Part shown: piece by piece, positions 21,149 through 32,625 of the stretch
Layout: every line of letters starts with the position of its first letter
Position numbering within the stretch: the first letter of the stretch is position 1
Source: Hyposmocoma kahamanoa
Taxonomy: Eukaryota > Arthropoda > Insecta > Lepidoptera > Cosmopterigidae
Reading direction: 5' to 3'
Length of the DNA stretch: 64,000 nucleotides
Assembly: GCF_003589595.1 (NCBI RefSeq)
Contig: NW_020653391.1
Coordinates: forward strand, 4,489,579-4,553,578
The notes under the pieces: model-generated
Databases searched by the model: none
The model's input: only the letters and a program-made list of their open reading frames with translations
What the model was told of the DNA's origin: nothing
Translations under genes and position numbers: made by a program

Positions 21149-22687
21149 TTTTAGAACTCTGTCCTGAGATTATTATTAATGAATTATATTGTAACATTTG
21201 AGAAATATATTAGCAATAAAGGCTATAATTATATTTGTTTTTTAAACTAACTAAACTTTCGGACTCTTTATACGTCTCAGGGTCATAGCTGAACCTGTCA
21301 TTTACAGTCAGACCGCTAGAAGTGCTAAAGTAAATTTACCATAGATATAGACTCCGACTGAAAACAGTCACGATGGAGACACAGGAATATTCCTGTGTTA
21401 ATTATGAAAGCTATAGCGTTCAATATAATTTTGTGTACATCTTAAAATGTTTGTTACAAAGGGCACAGTTCAACTAAATGCGTCATATCATAAATATTTG
21501 CCGATACGTTCGCCATTATCGGAATCGAATAAAAAAACATAGGGTAGCCTCGTAACGAAGGGAGGAAAATGCGAGGGGATGAAACGAGCTGTCTCACTCC
21601 CTCTCAGAAGGGCTGTGCGCACTTATTATTTTACTTTCGTTATAAAACAAGAGTCACTTCACTCACAAGAGCTGTAGGTACTTATTATATTGTTTTTATG
21701 AGAGAGTTACAATTTATAAATTGCAAAAATAATTACGACGACTCATGTGCTTCTTTAGTCATAAAAATGAAGTCATATTTTTCGGATCTAAAATCGCTTA
21801 ATATTTGTTTTTATCGTCTCAATCTGCCGCGACTGAAACCTGTAAAGAGCCCAAATCGCTGGTTAGTTTGGAAAAATAGTAGTTTATAATTAGCGTTCTT
21901 AAAATCGAATACCTTGTTTAAGCTGCAAGGCTTTGCCGTGTAGCCAAAGTATAGGTAAGAGATTTTAAGAATTATGTAATGATTGCATACTATAATTTAC
22001 GTTTTCTACGAGTAAATAAAATAAGGAAACACAACCAATAATGACAACAAAGTCAAACGAAAGCAGAGAGAACCAAAAAAACAAAGAGATAGAATAGAAG
22101 TGGTAATTTAGATAATAGAGGTATCAAATATTTTTCCATTCTCTAAGTACCAAATACCGCTTTTAATTTAACCAATATTATTTTAAATTAAAGTTTATGA
22201 CCTGGTTGCAAGACCTTTAGGGCGCATTTATTCGACACGAATTTCATCGCGCGCGTCTAACTGTCATTGCAAAATACGCTCTATTTACTTAGCTTTTACG
22301 TTTTAACTTAAATTAGCGTCCTGGGCACGCGGGAGAGCCTGTTGTTGAGCCATGTTTGAATATTATAGTTCTGTGTACAGAATTTGTTCAGTTCTGTTGC
22401 GAGTACCATAGACAATAGAATTTTGACATAGAACTAAAAAGAGCGCGTCTATATTGTAAGTCAATGGCGTCCTTAGACTATTTTTTCCATCCTCTAAGAT
22501 GGCGTCTATGAAATTATAATTGACAGTACAGGAGATTCAAAAAAATTGCCAATCGCGAAAACCTTAGAACGCAATATTTGTCTTTCAAAAACAAACCAGG
22601 AGTAAATTGTGACTAAAGATCCCGAAACGTTGGTTTGTTCTCAATATTAGTATCGGTTTTGAATTGAACAATATCGATAAATATATT
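21149..22687. other. Intron 1, R3 fragments only
   Basis: R3-like strings occur at 21765-21850 (ATCTAAAATCGCTTAATATT) and 22545-22660 (CAATCGCGAAAACCTTAGAA, CCGAAACGTTGGTTTG). No gene or other element was recognised. Confidence 0.35.
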
Positions 22688-22914
22688 ATGACGACCTACG
22701 TGGTCGAGTGGCTTGCACACCGGTTTTCATGGTGTCACCATCTCTGAGGATTCGATCCCCGGCCCGGTCCATGTACAAAACATTTTTTTCTATATTGTCT
22801 CAGATGTGGGTGTTAGTAGGTCGTTGTTTTCGATTTCCATAACATAAGTGCTTTAGTTTGGGATTAAAGCAACGTACCTATGTGATGTTGTCAAATATTT
22901 ATTATTTATTTATA
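22688..22914 (+). mobile_element. tRNA-derived SINE, family S2, copy 2
   Basis: GACGACCTACGTGGTCGAGT head, B-box-like GATTCGATCCCC, body TTTTTTCTATATTGTCTCAG and AT-rich tail, parallel to 4540-4791. The A-box region GTGGTCGAGTGGCTTGC is better preserved here than in the first copy. Confidence 0.75.
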
Positions 22915-22939
22915 TCTATTAATAACAATAATCGAACAC

Positions 22940-23110
22940 TTAGAAAAAGTTTCTTCGATTCGGTCGGATTCGAACCGAGACGTCTTCCAATAAACAGTGC
23001 CAGACGCTATAGCAACTAAACGTAGTTAGCGAAAAAAACAATTGAATATCATGGTAGTAAAACATCGTGACACTCAATAAAAACTTGAAAAGTGAATAAT
23101 ATCTAGTTTT
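22940..23110. repeat. S4 repeat fragment
   Basis: Shares TCGGATTCGAACCGAGACGT and AATTGAATATCATGGTAGTA with 9515-9800. The reversed B box (GGATTCGAACC) is present. Confidence 0.5.
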
Positions 23111-24374
23111 AAATCTCAAATATCATTAATAATCTAATCTGTCTATCTGAACGTGTTCTGTAATGGCGACCATCGAAGTGGTCGCCTCCTAGTTCGGTTG
23201 GCACTGACGCGCTCAAAGATGACTAATGTAGCCAATTTTCGCGGCGTATCCTCGTGTAAATTGAGGGCACGTGAGTACACCGCCAGTTCAAGCATAAAAT
23301 GTAATAAATAATAGACAATAGGATACATAAGGACGCATGACACATTTTCATAATGCTTATTTATAATTAATTCCTTCCAATCTAGTGTTTTTCGATCTTT
23401 TTTCCCTTCTTTTTTTTTTGTAGTTTTAACTTAATTGGCATAAATTCATACAGCCTATTTCACTTCTTTTCTTAATTTTGGTTTCACTTTTCATTTAGGT
23501 TTTCAATATTCATAGTACATCAAAAGTGGAAATCGCTTCAAATGTTTTTTTGTTTTCTAGTAGAGATGGCAGGAAACCTTCCCTTTTTTTGTTTTTGGTT
23601 TTCCTCCCGCCTGTTTCCTAACCCTTTACTTTGACGTTGGCTCAAAGTAATCTAGTGCTATTAAAAAAGAATCTACGAGGTCAGGTTATTGTTTATCTGT
23701 CAAGACTTCTTTTTGTTTCTAAAACTGTGCTGCAAAAAGGTGTCAAGTTTCGAAAGTCTTTAGCAAACTTACAATACCACATTATACGGTAAATTGTATA
23801 CAAAACCGTATCTAAGATGGCCCATTGTCTACGCCACTGCACAAAGATTATCGTTGACTTTATGGTGCCAACCTTCAAAAAGTTAAATATGTGAAGAAGT
23901 AAGTAGCGCCAACGTTCAGTAGTCAAAACCACAGACAGCGATGTCAAGTTCTTACCTCCTTAGTACTTATAATATAGTTGAGTGCTGGGCATATCTAACT
24001 CCATGAATGACACGACTGAATGGCGGTCGGGAATCTGTTGCAGTATTTGCTATGCACAGAGTGCAATCGATGCAAGGGTTGTTTACCTAATGGGGGTGGT
24101 AGTACAGCCTATTTGATAACAGTAAGATAGATTTACTTCGTATTGGCTTTGTGAATTCGAATACGGTAAGAAATTCAAATCGACGAATCGATGAATCGAT
24201 ATGGCTCCAAATTGTAAAGAACAAATAACGACTGACGATTAATTTTGAAACGCCATTAGTCAGTTTGAATTTACTAATGCGTTACAAGTAATCCACAGCG
24301 CTAAGGGCACGAGCATGTAAAGGATTTGCCATATTTTTTGCTACTTTATTTCTTATTAAAAATGTAAGTGCGCA
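23111..24374. other. Intron 1, nothing recognised
   Basis: No supported exon, RNA gene or mobile element. There are short minus-strand frames without family resemblance. Confidence 0.4.
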
Positions 24375-24575
24375 TTTGACTTCTATCTCACCTGATGGAA
24401 AGTGACAATGAAGCAAGCACACCGAAATAATGCCTCTTCACTCTCGCCTTGAAAAGGTTCAAGTTATAGTGTTCAGGGAATAACATGTACAAAGAGTAAC
24501 AATGTACGCGAAAATATGTTTGAAAAATCCCGGAGACCAGGCGAACTGATACGAATGGAGAATAACCAAGCAAGA
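24375..24575 (-). pseudogene. LINE relic, ORF C-terminus
   Basis: On the minus strand it encodes LYMLFPEHYNLNLFKARVKR then HYFGVLASLSLSIR. The (L)P...FPE.YNL..FK.RV.R...G pattern is the terminal domain of common insect non-LTR retrotransposon ORFs. A related relic is at 36225-36400. Confidence 0.65.
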
Positions 24576-25377
24576 GAATATTCCTACTCTCTGCATACCC
24601 GATAAATAGACAGGCATGATGATGATATTATGTACTTCATCTATGTAGTAATGCGCAGTATATACGCAAAAAAGGTTTTTACAGGTTCTACGACAAGTTC
24701 ACGTACGAATGCGCAACACATATGCCTATATTCACGCCTTTGGGTTCCCATTAAAGTAGGCAGATAGTATTGATCGTCACTTTACACGACCCTGAGAAAC
24801 TTCTATTATTATTCTTCTCACTACGCACTTCAGTCTTTAAGAACATTCTCGATTTGATTTGAAAACGTTCTTCTTGGCCTTTGTCTTCCAGTTTTCCTTT
24901 CCACGTCGGCTCTATACATTACTGCCACAACTCTAGCTTCATTTGGACTCTAGCCTTTCATTTATTTATTTTTATAAAAAGGTTAACAATAAATTCCAAG
25001 TTAATAAATCTAAATGGGAGGCTTAAAAGAGCCTCTGCGATATTTAAATAATGCAAAAGTGCAAAAGTTTAATTTTAAAAACATAATTTGGCGAATCATT
25101 GAAAACGTCTATGAAAGAAGCCTTATGAGTGATGTCGTTATATCCACGACACGCTCTAGCTTTGATAGAATCAATAAATTGGACTAAAGATCTTGACGTG
25201 TTCATTGACTCTGAATCTAAATTTCGGCATCTACTGATTACTGCCTGGAGACTGTCACTGCCCGAAGCTTTGTGGTCGGGAGTGATCGTCTCAGTCTTTA
25301 TTGACTATGACTTAGTACACGTTCAATTTATTAATATTGTTAGTGAAAGTTGTACAACATAAATAAATAAATTCATC
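24576..25377. other. Intron 1, nothing recognised
   Basis: A 77-codon plus-strand frame at 25129-25362 shows no family resemblance. It may be LINE debris. Confidence 0.3.
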
Positions 25378-25722
25378 TTTTTTATAATATCAAGGTGACG
25401 GAAGGAGCAAGTCATGTGCTTGTGGTAAGGGGTTTGTAGTATCTGAACCCGGGGTCGGTTTAAAGTTGCAACGGAACCCGAACGAGCCCAAATGCAAATA
25501 TCGTGTGATTCCGGTAAGCTACACGCCTGTTCATAACAGTTGCAGTGTTACACAGAGCTTCAAATCGCAAAGATCTGAGAGGCACTGCCATCGCGCCTTT
25601 CATCCTGAGACATAAATTAACAAACACCCTTACACTTCACATATTACTAATTGGCGGCAGAAAAAGGTAAGGTAGCAGTACTTCCCCGGACGAACTCTTT
25701 CACAAGGAGCTCTAATGCTACT
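25378..25722 (-). repeat. R1 copy 4
   Basis: Starts TTTTATAATATCAAGGTGAC and ends CACAAGGAGCTCTAATGCTA. It contains an insertion after CTTGTGGTAAG relative to other copies. Confidence 0.8.
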
Positions 25723-25996
25723 ATCTTCTACATGTAAGAATAATAAATAGTACTGAGAGAGAAATTTAAAGAAATTAACATTCTTACATTAAGCATCACA
25801 GTATATTTATGAAATAATGGTAGACATAACATTACAACGAGGAATAAAAATAAACTGGTAGTCGCCGACAGTTCTATAAAAATCCGGTTGACATATACTA
25901 TTTTATTATTTTTATTTTATTTTTTAATTTAGTCGGTTACGAGGTAAACTTTGTATAAATCTTTTAGTATTAAAGTCTTTTTATTATACATCATCT

Positions 25997-26283
25997 CGTC
26001 GGGGATGTAGTTAATGGTAAAAGGCGCGCATTTTCACCAAACCGAATTTCACTGGAGAGGGATTTAACATTATTACTTTGTTATTATTGAAATTGGCTAC
26101 GACTTTCACTTTTGCACAGTAAGCATTTAGTTATGTTGTCTACGGACTGATAACAATAGATTTCCGTAAATCTCGCTAATTTGGTTGCCACGACATTTAC
26201 GCGGAATAGATTTGGCGACAAAATTACCGAAATGGAGACTCATAATCAAATGCTAGTTACGCATAATTGCACTATCCCCGACG
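25997..26283 (+). mobile_element. MITE copy 2 (best-preserved)
   Basis: 287 bp, from CGTCGGGGATGTAGTTAATG to TTGCACTATCCCCGACG. The ends are inverted repeats and the flanking bases TCT (25994-25996) and TCT (26284-26286) could be a 3-bp target duplication. The body shares TCTACGGACTGATAACAATA and AATTACCGAAATGGAGACTC with the other two copies. Confidence 0.75.
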
Positions 26284-26667
26284 TCTGCGTATTGAATGAC
26301 AAAAATCCTTGGTAGTGACTCGTTTGTTTATATCTATGATATTTGAAATAAATATTGTAAACAATAAATGCGAACAAATGTTTATTTAAAAAGGGAAACC
26401 CTAAGAGTTTCGAGAACATTCCGGCCTTACAAATAAGTACAATTTAATTAATTATGGCGACTTGACATTTGCATAACTTTACATATAATGAAATAAAGAT
26501 ATATTTGATTTTGATAAAAAATAAAGTAAAATATCTTGACTTGATGTCACATTCACCTTATGAACACTATATGCATTTTAACAGAATAAAACGCTTACAA
26601 TAATCTTGAATTTCAAAAAAGTTTAAGTGTATAATAATAACAGCTACAATTTCAAAACTAATACGTA
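26284..26667. other. Intron 1, nothing recognised
   Basis: AT-rich sequence between the MITE and the S1 fragment, with no supported feature. Confidence 0.4.
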
Positions 26668-26765
26668 CGGCCGTGGTTCCTCAGTGGTATACTCCCGGCC
26701 CGGTAATCGAACCCGGGACCTCTGCGTGGCAGACCAGCGTGGTAAACGTTTGGCCACGAAGGTAG
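26668..26765 (-). repeat. S1 SINE head, reverse
   Basis: The reverse strand reads GTGGCCAAACGTTTACCACG, CTGCCACGCAGAGGTCCC and GGGTTCGATTACCGGGCC, which matches the tRNA-like head of S1. The forward strand just outside reads GTGGTTCCTCAGTGGTATAC. There is no body or tail, so this is a truncated or recombined copy rather than a functional tRNA gene. Confidence 0.6.
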
Positions 26766-27794
26766 TTAAACTATGTAACTATAGTTTTATTTTTAATTAT
26801 AAAAATAGCATAAACGAAGCAAACATTCCTTGGCCGCTTTGAACTAGTTAAGTTGTTATACTGCAATGAAACCACAATATAATACTAGGGGTAGTCCTCC
26901 CTGCGGTTGTCCGACGAGAATGATCAAACTGTCCGTTAAAGGGGGGAGACAGGGGGGCCCTCGCGGTAATGTACCTCTCACTGCACAATGAGATAAATAG
27001 TGCTGTAATTGTTTGCGAAACAGAAAATGAATATCGTACCTATAAAGGTTTTATACTATTGTATTTTATTTCTGTTCACACAATAGCCACGTGAATCTCC
27101 AGATTTCAGCAAACTATAGCAGGGAAAGCGCTTAACGTCCGAAGGACATTAAAATGACTAAAAACGCAAAATGGGGTTTTTTAAAGTATGTTTCTAGATA
27201 TCCTATGGTCATAGTAGAATGAATATAGCGCTCTTGAATGCGACATTTTCATTATAATGCACACTGAACGTTTACTTTATCATAGGAATGGTGGTCTTGG
27301 TCTGAATCACTTCATACATTATGTACATTTTGATTACATGGGATCTTAGGAGGTTAATGACAACGTTAATTTGTCGGGGTTATGAACACTGTACGTCGCC
27401 CCTGTTCGTTCTATATTATTTTAGTTGTTATTATTTCACTTTACGGTATTCATATTTATTTATTTATTCAGAGTCATTAAATGTGTAATGAATGAGGAAT
27501 GCGGGTTGAGTGCTAATTATATTACTACCATTTAATGGCCTAAGCTTAAAAAACGTTTGATTGGTCAAAAACTATTATGCATTTATAAAATTTGTAAAAC
27601 GAGGGAAAAATCTTCGATTATAACAACAGTTTTGTACTCTAGCCGTTTAAAAATAAAAATGCAAAGTGCGAAACACATTTACGCGTCCGGGAGTGCATAA
27701 AAATTGTATCTTACACATACAAAATGCTTTATACGAAATGGAAGCATTATTTACGATTTGAACTGCGTCTATTTGCGGGCCCTTTACTTTGGTT
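26766..27794. other. Intron 1, nothing recognised
   Basis: No coding or repeat feature that I can support. Confidence 0.4.
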
Positions 27795-27885
27795 TGTTTG
27801 AAAAAAATAAATATACGCGATTTAAATCCGGAAAAATAGTTTCATTTCCTATGTGTAACAATCGCGAAAACCTAAAAAGGTCTAT
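27795..27885. repeat. R3 partial copy
   Basis: ATATACGCGATTTAAATCCG, then TTTCCTATGTGTAACAATCG and CGAAAACCTAA, as at 11600-11665. Confidence 0.65.
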
Positions 27886-28067
27886 GAGTAGGTTACATCA
27901 TACGTAAAATAACAAGTTCTTTGATGAGAGCTGGAGTCTACACTCGGTTGGAGACATGTGTTACAAATCACCGGGTTCACTCCCTCTTAGTATATTAGAA
28001 AACCTAACAAATACATTAAGTAACATTTGCAAATTGCAGTAAAATCAGTATTACAAAGTATTACAAA

Positions 28068-28329
28068 AACCGACTTCAAAAGTTCGTGGAATTACATCTG
28101 TTTGCCAAGTTTTGTTGAAATTGGTTACCTGAAAGTGCGCGAAACCGGATTCATCCCCTAGTTTGTCATTCGTAGAGGTGGAATATATATATATATATTC
28201 TTCAAATTTACCCTCTTTCCAACAAAAAAGAATCATCAAAATCGGTTCACAAATTTTACCGGAGTTATCGCGTAACATACATACAAAAAAATATAGTCGA
28301 ATTCAGAACCTCCTATTTTTTACGTCGGA
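28068..28329 (+). repeat. R2, copy 4
   Basis: From AACCGACTTCAAAAGTTCGT to AACCTCCTATTTTTTACGTC. An (AT)n expansion (ATATATATATAT) sits in the middle, at 28183-28199. Confidence 0.8.
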
Positions 28330-28669
28330 TAAAAAGTATAATATATAGTCTGATGTGAGACCAGTGAACGATACTAAGAACAGCACTAATTGACAGGTCA
28401 ATGCACTCAATCAATAATGCATGAATACATTTATAATAAACCGTTCGGTTTTAATATTCAGCGCGTGACGGTATTTTAGACTCGAATATCCTGGGAGTTG
28501 AGTCATATTAATGGTAGTCGTAGAGTCGCAGCCTTCTAACGTTAGTGATATGTCTAAAGGCCCGTCTACATGGTTGAGTTTCACCGTGTATCAACTAGCG
28601 CAAATGAATCAAGCGTTTGTTTCAATATCTGTACTTCTGCCACGAGCTTACTGTGACAGTTGTTGTCGC

Positions 28670-29250
28670 TAGCGATCGTGTAAAGTTGTCACGCGGGCCT
28701 CGCGTAATTAACTACAAGACTCGGTCCACATTAATTTTATTGTAGAAATAAAGAAAGAGTACAGGAAGGGAAAAGAACAGGTAAAGTAAAGGCGTAAAGG
28801 CTATAACAAAATAATAATATAAAAACAGATACAACCGTGTCCAAACACTACCCACTTAAATTAAATACAGGTCATGGTAAAAAGGATCTTACCCCAAATA
28901 GGCCTGTAATTTCTAGAAATACTATGCTTTATAAGCAGTTCGGTTACATGATTTTCAATGGTACTACAAATATAATAATTTACAAGCAATTAGGTTACTT
29001 GATTTACCTGATTTTTTTTAAATTTTACGTGTAATTGAGCACGTGAGCTCGCTTCGGAAATTCTGTACACAATGGCGATGGAAAGAAAAAAAGTGACGAA
29101 GAAGAAAAGGAATTTAAGAACGATTAATAAGTTCAAAGTAGGTGGCCAGGAACCAGAGAAAAGGTTGGTAAAAAGGTGGGACGACGATGAAAGAGATCGC
29201 ATTGTATTTGACAATTTTATACGGCAAAAGGATATTGTACAAACAATGTG
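28670..29250 (+). repeat. Repeat pair R4, copy 1 (uninterrupted)
   Basis: Shares a series of blocks with 58820-59550: GTCACGCGGGCCTCGCGTAA, TTTTATTGTAGAAATAAAGA, AGGCTATAACAAAATAATAA, CTTACCCCAAATAGGCCTGT and CCAGGAACCAGAGAAAAGG. Its 3' end encodes a basic, charged string (KRLVKRWDDDERDRI) that resembles the RWDDD motif of LINE C-termini but is too short to classify. It carries the empty-site version of the insertion found at 59191-59481. Confidence 0.7.
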
Positions 29251-29993
29251 CTAATCTCATTGACTTACAATTATAGCTAATCTGTACTTCGTCCGATCAT
29301 ATAGAATAATGAAAACAAGCTAAAATAAAAGTCTGAAACGAGTTATTGAAGAATAAAATATCTAACATTGAACGTAACTTTTATATGAAGATATTTCTCT
29401 TTTAGTACTACAGAGTACCTGCTAAATTTTGGATACCAAAATTGCGCAGCGATTTAACGACGCCATAACGACGACGAAATAAGTAAATAAAACAATTTAC
29501 ATTGTTGGGGCAACACATACGCAAATCACAATATAAAACTAATGCATAACTGTCTTGGGCAAATTGACTCGGGATGAAGTTCCACCGTGTAGCCGGTCCT
29601 CAAGACGGGTGAAATAAAGCTGCTATTTAACAGCGTATCCCAATACCTGGATCCCATCCCATTTTTTGAACTTATCCCTTATTCGTTATTTTGGAACACT
29701 CACGGAATTGGAGTGATCAAATCGTAGCAATTGTCGTAACAATGTCGTTACTAGCTATCCGGTCGGTACCAGAATTTTGAAAAAAACACTGCATTATTTT
29801 GAGGATTCCGTTAAAAGCGACGTTATTTCGTTTAGCACTTCTCTAATTAATTTACATCTCATACTTCCTCGCATGATCCCTTTCTAATCCCGTTTCCAAA
29901 TATCATTTTTATGTTATAAATTTCCATGTTTTAGGGACAAAAATCCTTTTAAGTGACTGAAACGCTGACCCTAAAATGCCAAGAACAAAAAAG

Positions 29994-30289
29994 CAGCAGT
30001 AGAGCTCCTTATGAAAGAGTTCGTCCAGGGAAGTAAGCCACCTTACCCATTTCCGCCGCCAAGCAGTAATGGGAGCATTACTGTGTTACGGTTATGAAGG
30101 GTAAGGATACTGGTGAAATTACAGGCACATTGGACTTGTCAACTTTTGTCTCAGAGTGACGGGCGCTATGGCAGTGCCCCTCAGATCTTTGCGATTTAAA
30201 GTATTGGACAACTGTTATGGACAGGCGTGTCGCTTACCACCGGCCGCGCGACTTGTTCGTCCCATTACTTGGTATAATGAAAAAAAAAC
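29994..30289 (+). repeat. R1 copy 5 (sense orientation)
   Basis: About 296 bp, from AGCAGTAGAGCTCCTTATGA to CATTACTTGGTATAATGAAA and an A-run. Blocks in order: GAAAGAGTTCGTCCAGGGAA, CCGCCGCCAAGCAGTAATG, TGGACTTGTCAACTTTTGTC, CAGTGCCCCTCAGATCTTTG, ACTTGTTCGTCCC, and the A tail. The A tail and fixed 5' start suggest retroposition, but I see no clear Pol III boxes. Thirteen copies or halves occur in this window. Confidence 0.85.
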
Positions 30290-30552
30290 TATTCAGATTT
30301 CAAAAACTAAAGACTTGACTTCGGCTATTTAACATGAAATGAACTCATAATGAACTATAAGAGACGAAGCTGCACGGTCTTTCAAGGAAGAAAAAGATAA
30401 AAACCACAACTTCTAGAAATACACAAACTGTAATTCCAAAAATCTTCTTTGACATTTTTTAGAACAATAAATTCTTAGAGGATGGAAAAAAATAAATTAG
30501 ATTTTATATTTTGTCACATTTCAAGCAGTGACAAATTGCATTTTCCACGAAA

Positions 30553-30723
30553 ATGGCGGACAAGTCTTTAAAGCCGTGCCTAATCCTAATAAGCAATTTT
30601 CATCACTTTTACAATTACATTTGTGTTAATTTTCTTAGCTTTATGTCTACATTAATAGATCAAACTGTGAGTGCGGTGGAAAAATTTATAGAATTTGTAA
30701 CGGAGACACCAGAGTTTTATTAA
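30553..30723 (+). CDS. Small ORF upstream of and in frame with the 225-codon ORF
   Basis: A 56-residue frame starting at AAAATGGCGGACAAG, a good Kozak context. It reads MADKSLKPCLILISNFHHFY, then a hydrophobic stretch, and ends SAVEKFIEFVTETPEFY before TAA at 30721-30723. Residues 9-31 are hydrophobic and could form a membrane segment or signal. The stop is followed after eight in-frame codons by the ATG of the 225-residue ORF, and both are in the same frame. It could be an upstream ORF, the first cistron of a two-ORF mRNA, or the N-terminus of one longer protein (about 290 codons) with a single nonsense codon. I do not recognise the family. Confidence 0.4.
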   Translation: MADKSLKPCLILISNFHHFYNYICVNFLSFMSTLIDQTVSAVEKFIEFVTETPEFY

Positions 30724-30747
30724 AAAATTTCAAACTTATCACGAGAC

Positions 30748-31425
30748 ATGGTATCTCGCAAAGAGAAAATAAATTACTATAGTGTATTAACGCGTCGTTT
30801 ACGATGTAAACAACTAAGAGACTATAATTCCCTACGTCTTACAAGGAAACCTCGGCCAATAATGTTTTCATATCTGCTTGTAACTATAGGATTGTTTTTC
30901 ATTTACTACAACGTAACAAGTGATGTGGAAGATGTAAGATCAGACGACATAATGGGTCCATTGGAACCTATAGAACAGAATACAACAACAGCGAAACATT
31001 TTACAGAAGAGGTAAATAAAACCAACGATTTCAAAACGCATCTTAGTCTCATAGGTTTTGATAATATGACATTTATTTTAAATCTAACGCAGTATTTAAT
31101 TTCGATCCTCGAAACAATATCTAAACAGAATCTTACTAAACCAATTTCAATACAAAGCTTGGAAAATGCTAATTTCACAAAGATTTCAGAAGAGGTCGCT
31201 AACAGACTAACTAAAAAAATAAAGAAAGTAAAGAAATGGCGAAGGAAATCCACGATGGCTTTAAACTACGTAAATATCACAGAGCTTGCAAACTCTCACA
31301 GAATTCGGAAAGCAAAGCATTATAACATCAATATTGCATCTGCGTATAATACCGAACAAGGGAATATACATAAGATAAGATTCAATAGAACTTTAGAGAA
31401 CAATTCGTCATCAAAACGCGTTTAA
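30748..31425 (+). CDS. Single-exon ORF, predicted type II membrane glycoprotein
   Basis: A 225-codon intronless frame with GACATGG at the start. Residues 1-37 are basic (RRLRCKQLRDYNSLRLTRK), followed by one hydrophobic segment at about 38-54 (PIMFSYLLVTIGLFFIYYN). The remaining 170 residues have eleven N-X-S/T sequons (N55, N78, N90, N106, N112, N128, N142, N176, N213, N218, N219) and a basic patch at 155-167 (TKKIKKVKKWRRK). This predicts a cytosolic N-terminus and a glycosylated lumenal or extracellular C-terminus. The length, composition and absence of transposon motifs argue for a real gene in the Fak intron on the opposite strand. I do not recognise the family. See the entry just upstream for the in-frame stop that may shorten it. 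No AATAAA is seen close downstream. Confidence 0.55.
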   Translation: MVSRKEKINYYSVLTRRLRCKQLRDYNSLRLTRKPRPIMFSYLLVTIGLFFIYYNVTSDVEDVRSDDIMGPLEPIEQNTTTAKHFTEEVNKTNDFKTHLSLIGFDNMTFILNLTQYLISILETISKQNLTKPISIQSLENANFTKISEEVANRLTKKIKKVKKWRRKSTMALNYVNITELANSHRIRKAKHYNINIASAYNTEQGNIHKIRFNRTLENNSSSKRV

Positions 31426-32341
31426 ACTTGTTTTGACAGATTAAAAAGTGAAATGTTTGTATGTATTTTTATGATACTCTTTTGACGTATACATTATACA
31501 GATACATTATTTGCTATGGTAATAATAATACATTCTATTTAAGTATCACTTTTGTTTTCTTTAACATACTTTAAAAATAGAACTAGGTTGTTGCTATTAT
31601 TTGTTACCAAGGCAGTACCGAGACTCTTTTCACCAATAGTTTTATAAGAAATAAATAAACTTAAATCGATAATACCATGCCCGTAGGGAATTACAAATAT
31701 TATGTTACAAAACTGAAATACGACATAACGAGGTGATGATGCAAGCCGAGACGGATTTGTCATGTAATGTGTCTAATTGCGGTCGACGAAGTCAGGCCTC
31801 TAGATTCTAGAGACTCGTCCATTTTATCCAGAGTCTAGAAGATGACGTGATAAAATGGACAAGTTAAAACCGATGATAAACTTCACGGGACTGTGAGTTA
31901 CAGAAATGCTTAGAGGAATCAAAATATAAAAGTAGGTATATGAACATAAAAGCATATAATCAAAGATTACATATCGCACTCGACAACTAGCATAGTATCA
32001 TCTCAAAAATTGCGAAATTAATAATTTATCTCCAAAATTTCGCTCTATTGATGTGTCATTCTTATACGATTTAATTTCAAAGTGGCAGGACAACACTGCC
32101 AGTTTGACACTAAACGTAATATTAATATAAATTAAAGCCATTTTGAGATAACACTATGTTAGTTGTCATGTGCGACATGTATTAGCCCTGTGTAACCCGC
32201 TTACGATTACGATGGGGTCGGCCTCGGTGCGTGGTCGGGTTTAGATTACGGGGTGTGCTTATGTTGCGGGATACGCTATACCTGGACGTCGACCAGCCGG
32301 CATTAACAAATGGCATGTGCATAACTGTTTTATAAACAAAA
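31426..32341. other. Intron 1, with a short inverted repeat
   Basis: Contains GTCCATTTTATC (31817-31828) and its exact inverse GATAAAATGGAC (31849-31860), a 12-bp stem with a 20-nt loop. Otherwise no feature. Confidence 0.5.
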
Positions 32342-32625
32342 AACCGACCTCAAAAGTTCGTGGAATTACAATTTGCCAAGTTTAATTGAAATCGGTTATC
32401 GGAAAGTGTGCGAGGCCATAATTCATCTCCTAGTTTGCTACCCTTAGAGGTGGAATATTTTCCTCAAATTTAAACGGTACCAATACTGAGTTACCCTCTT
32501 TCCAACAAAAAAAGAATCATCAAAATCGGTTAACAAGTGCCGGAGTTATCGCGTAACATATATGCATAAAAGAAAATTAAAAAATACAGTCGAATTGAGA
32601 ACTTCCTCCTTTTTAGAAGTCGGTT
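32342..32625 (+). repeat. R2, copy 5 (reference copy)
   Basis: 284 bp with inverted ends: AACCGACCTCAAAAGTTCGT at the left and AGAAGTCGGTT at the right, the reverse complement of which is AACCGACTTCT. Internal blocks: GAAATCGGTTATCGGAAAGT, TTTGCTACCCTTAGAGGTGG, TACCCTCTTTCCAACAAAAA, GGAGTTATCGCGTAACATA and GAGAACTTCCTCCTTTTTAG. It is non-coding and behaves as a short inverted-repeat element. Confidence 0.85.

Noticed and set aside
26668..26765. A tRNA gene
   Set aside because: The sequence has A- and B-box-like parts but matches the S1 SINE head in reverse and gives no complete cloverleaf.
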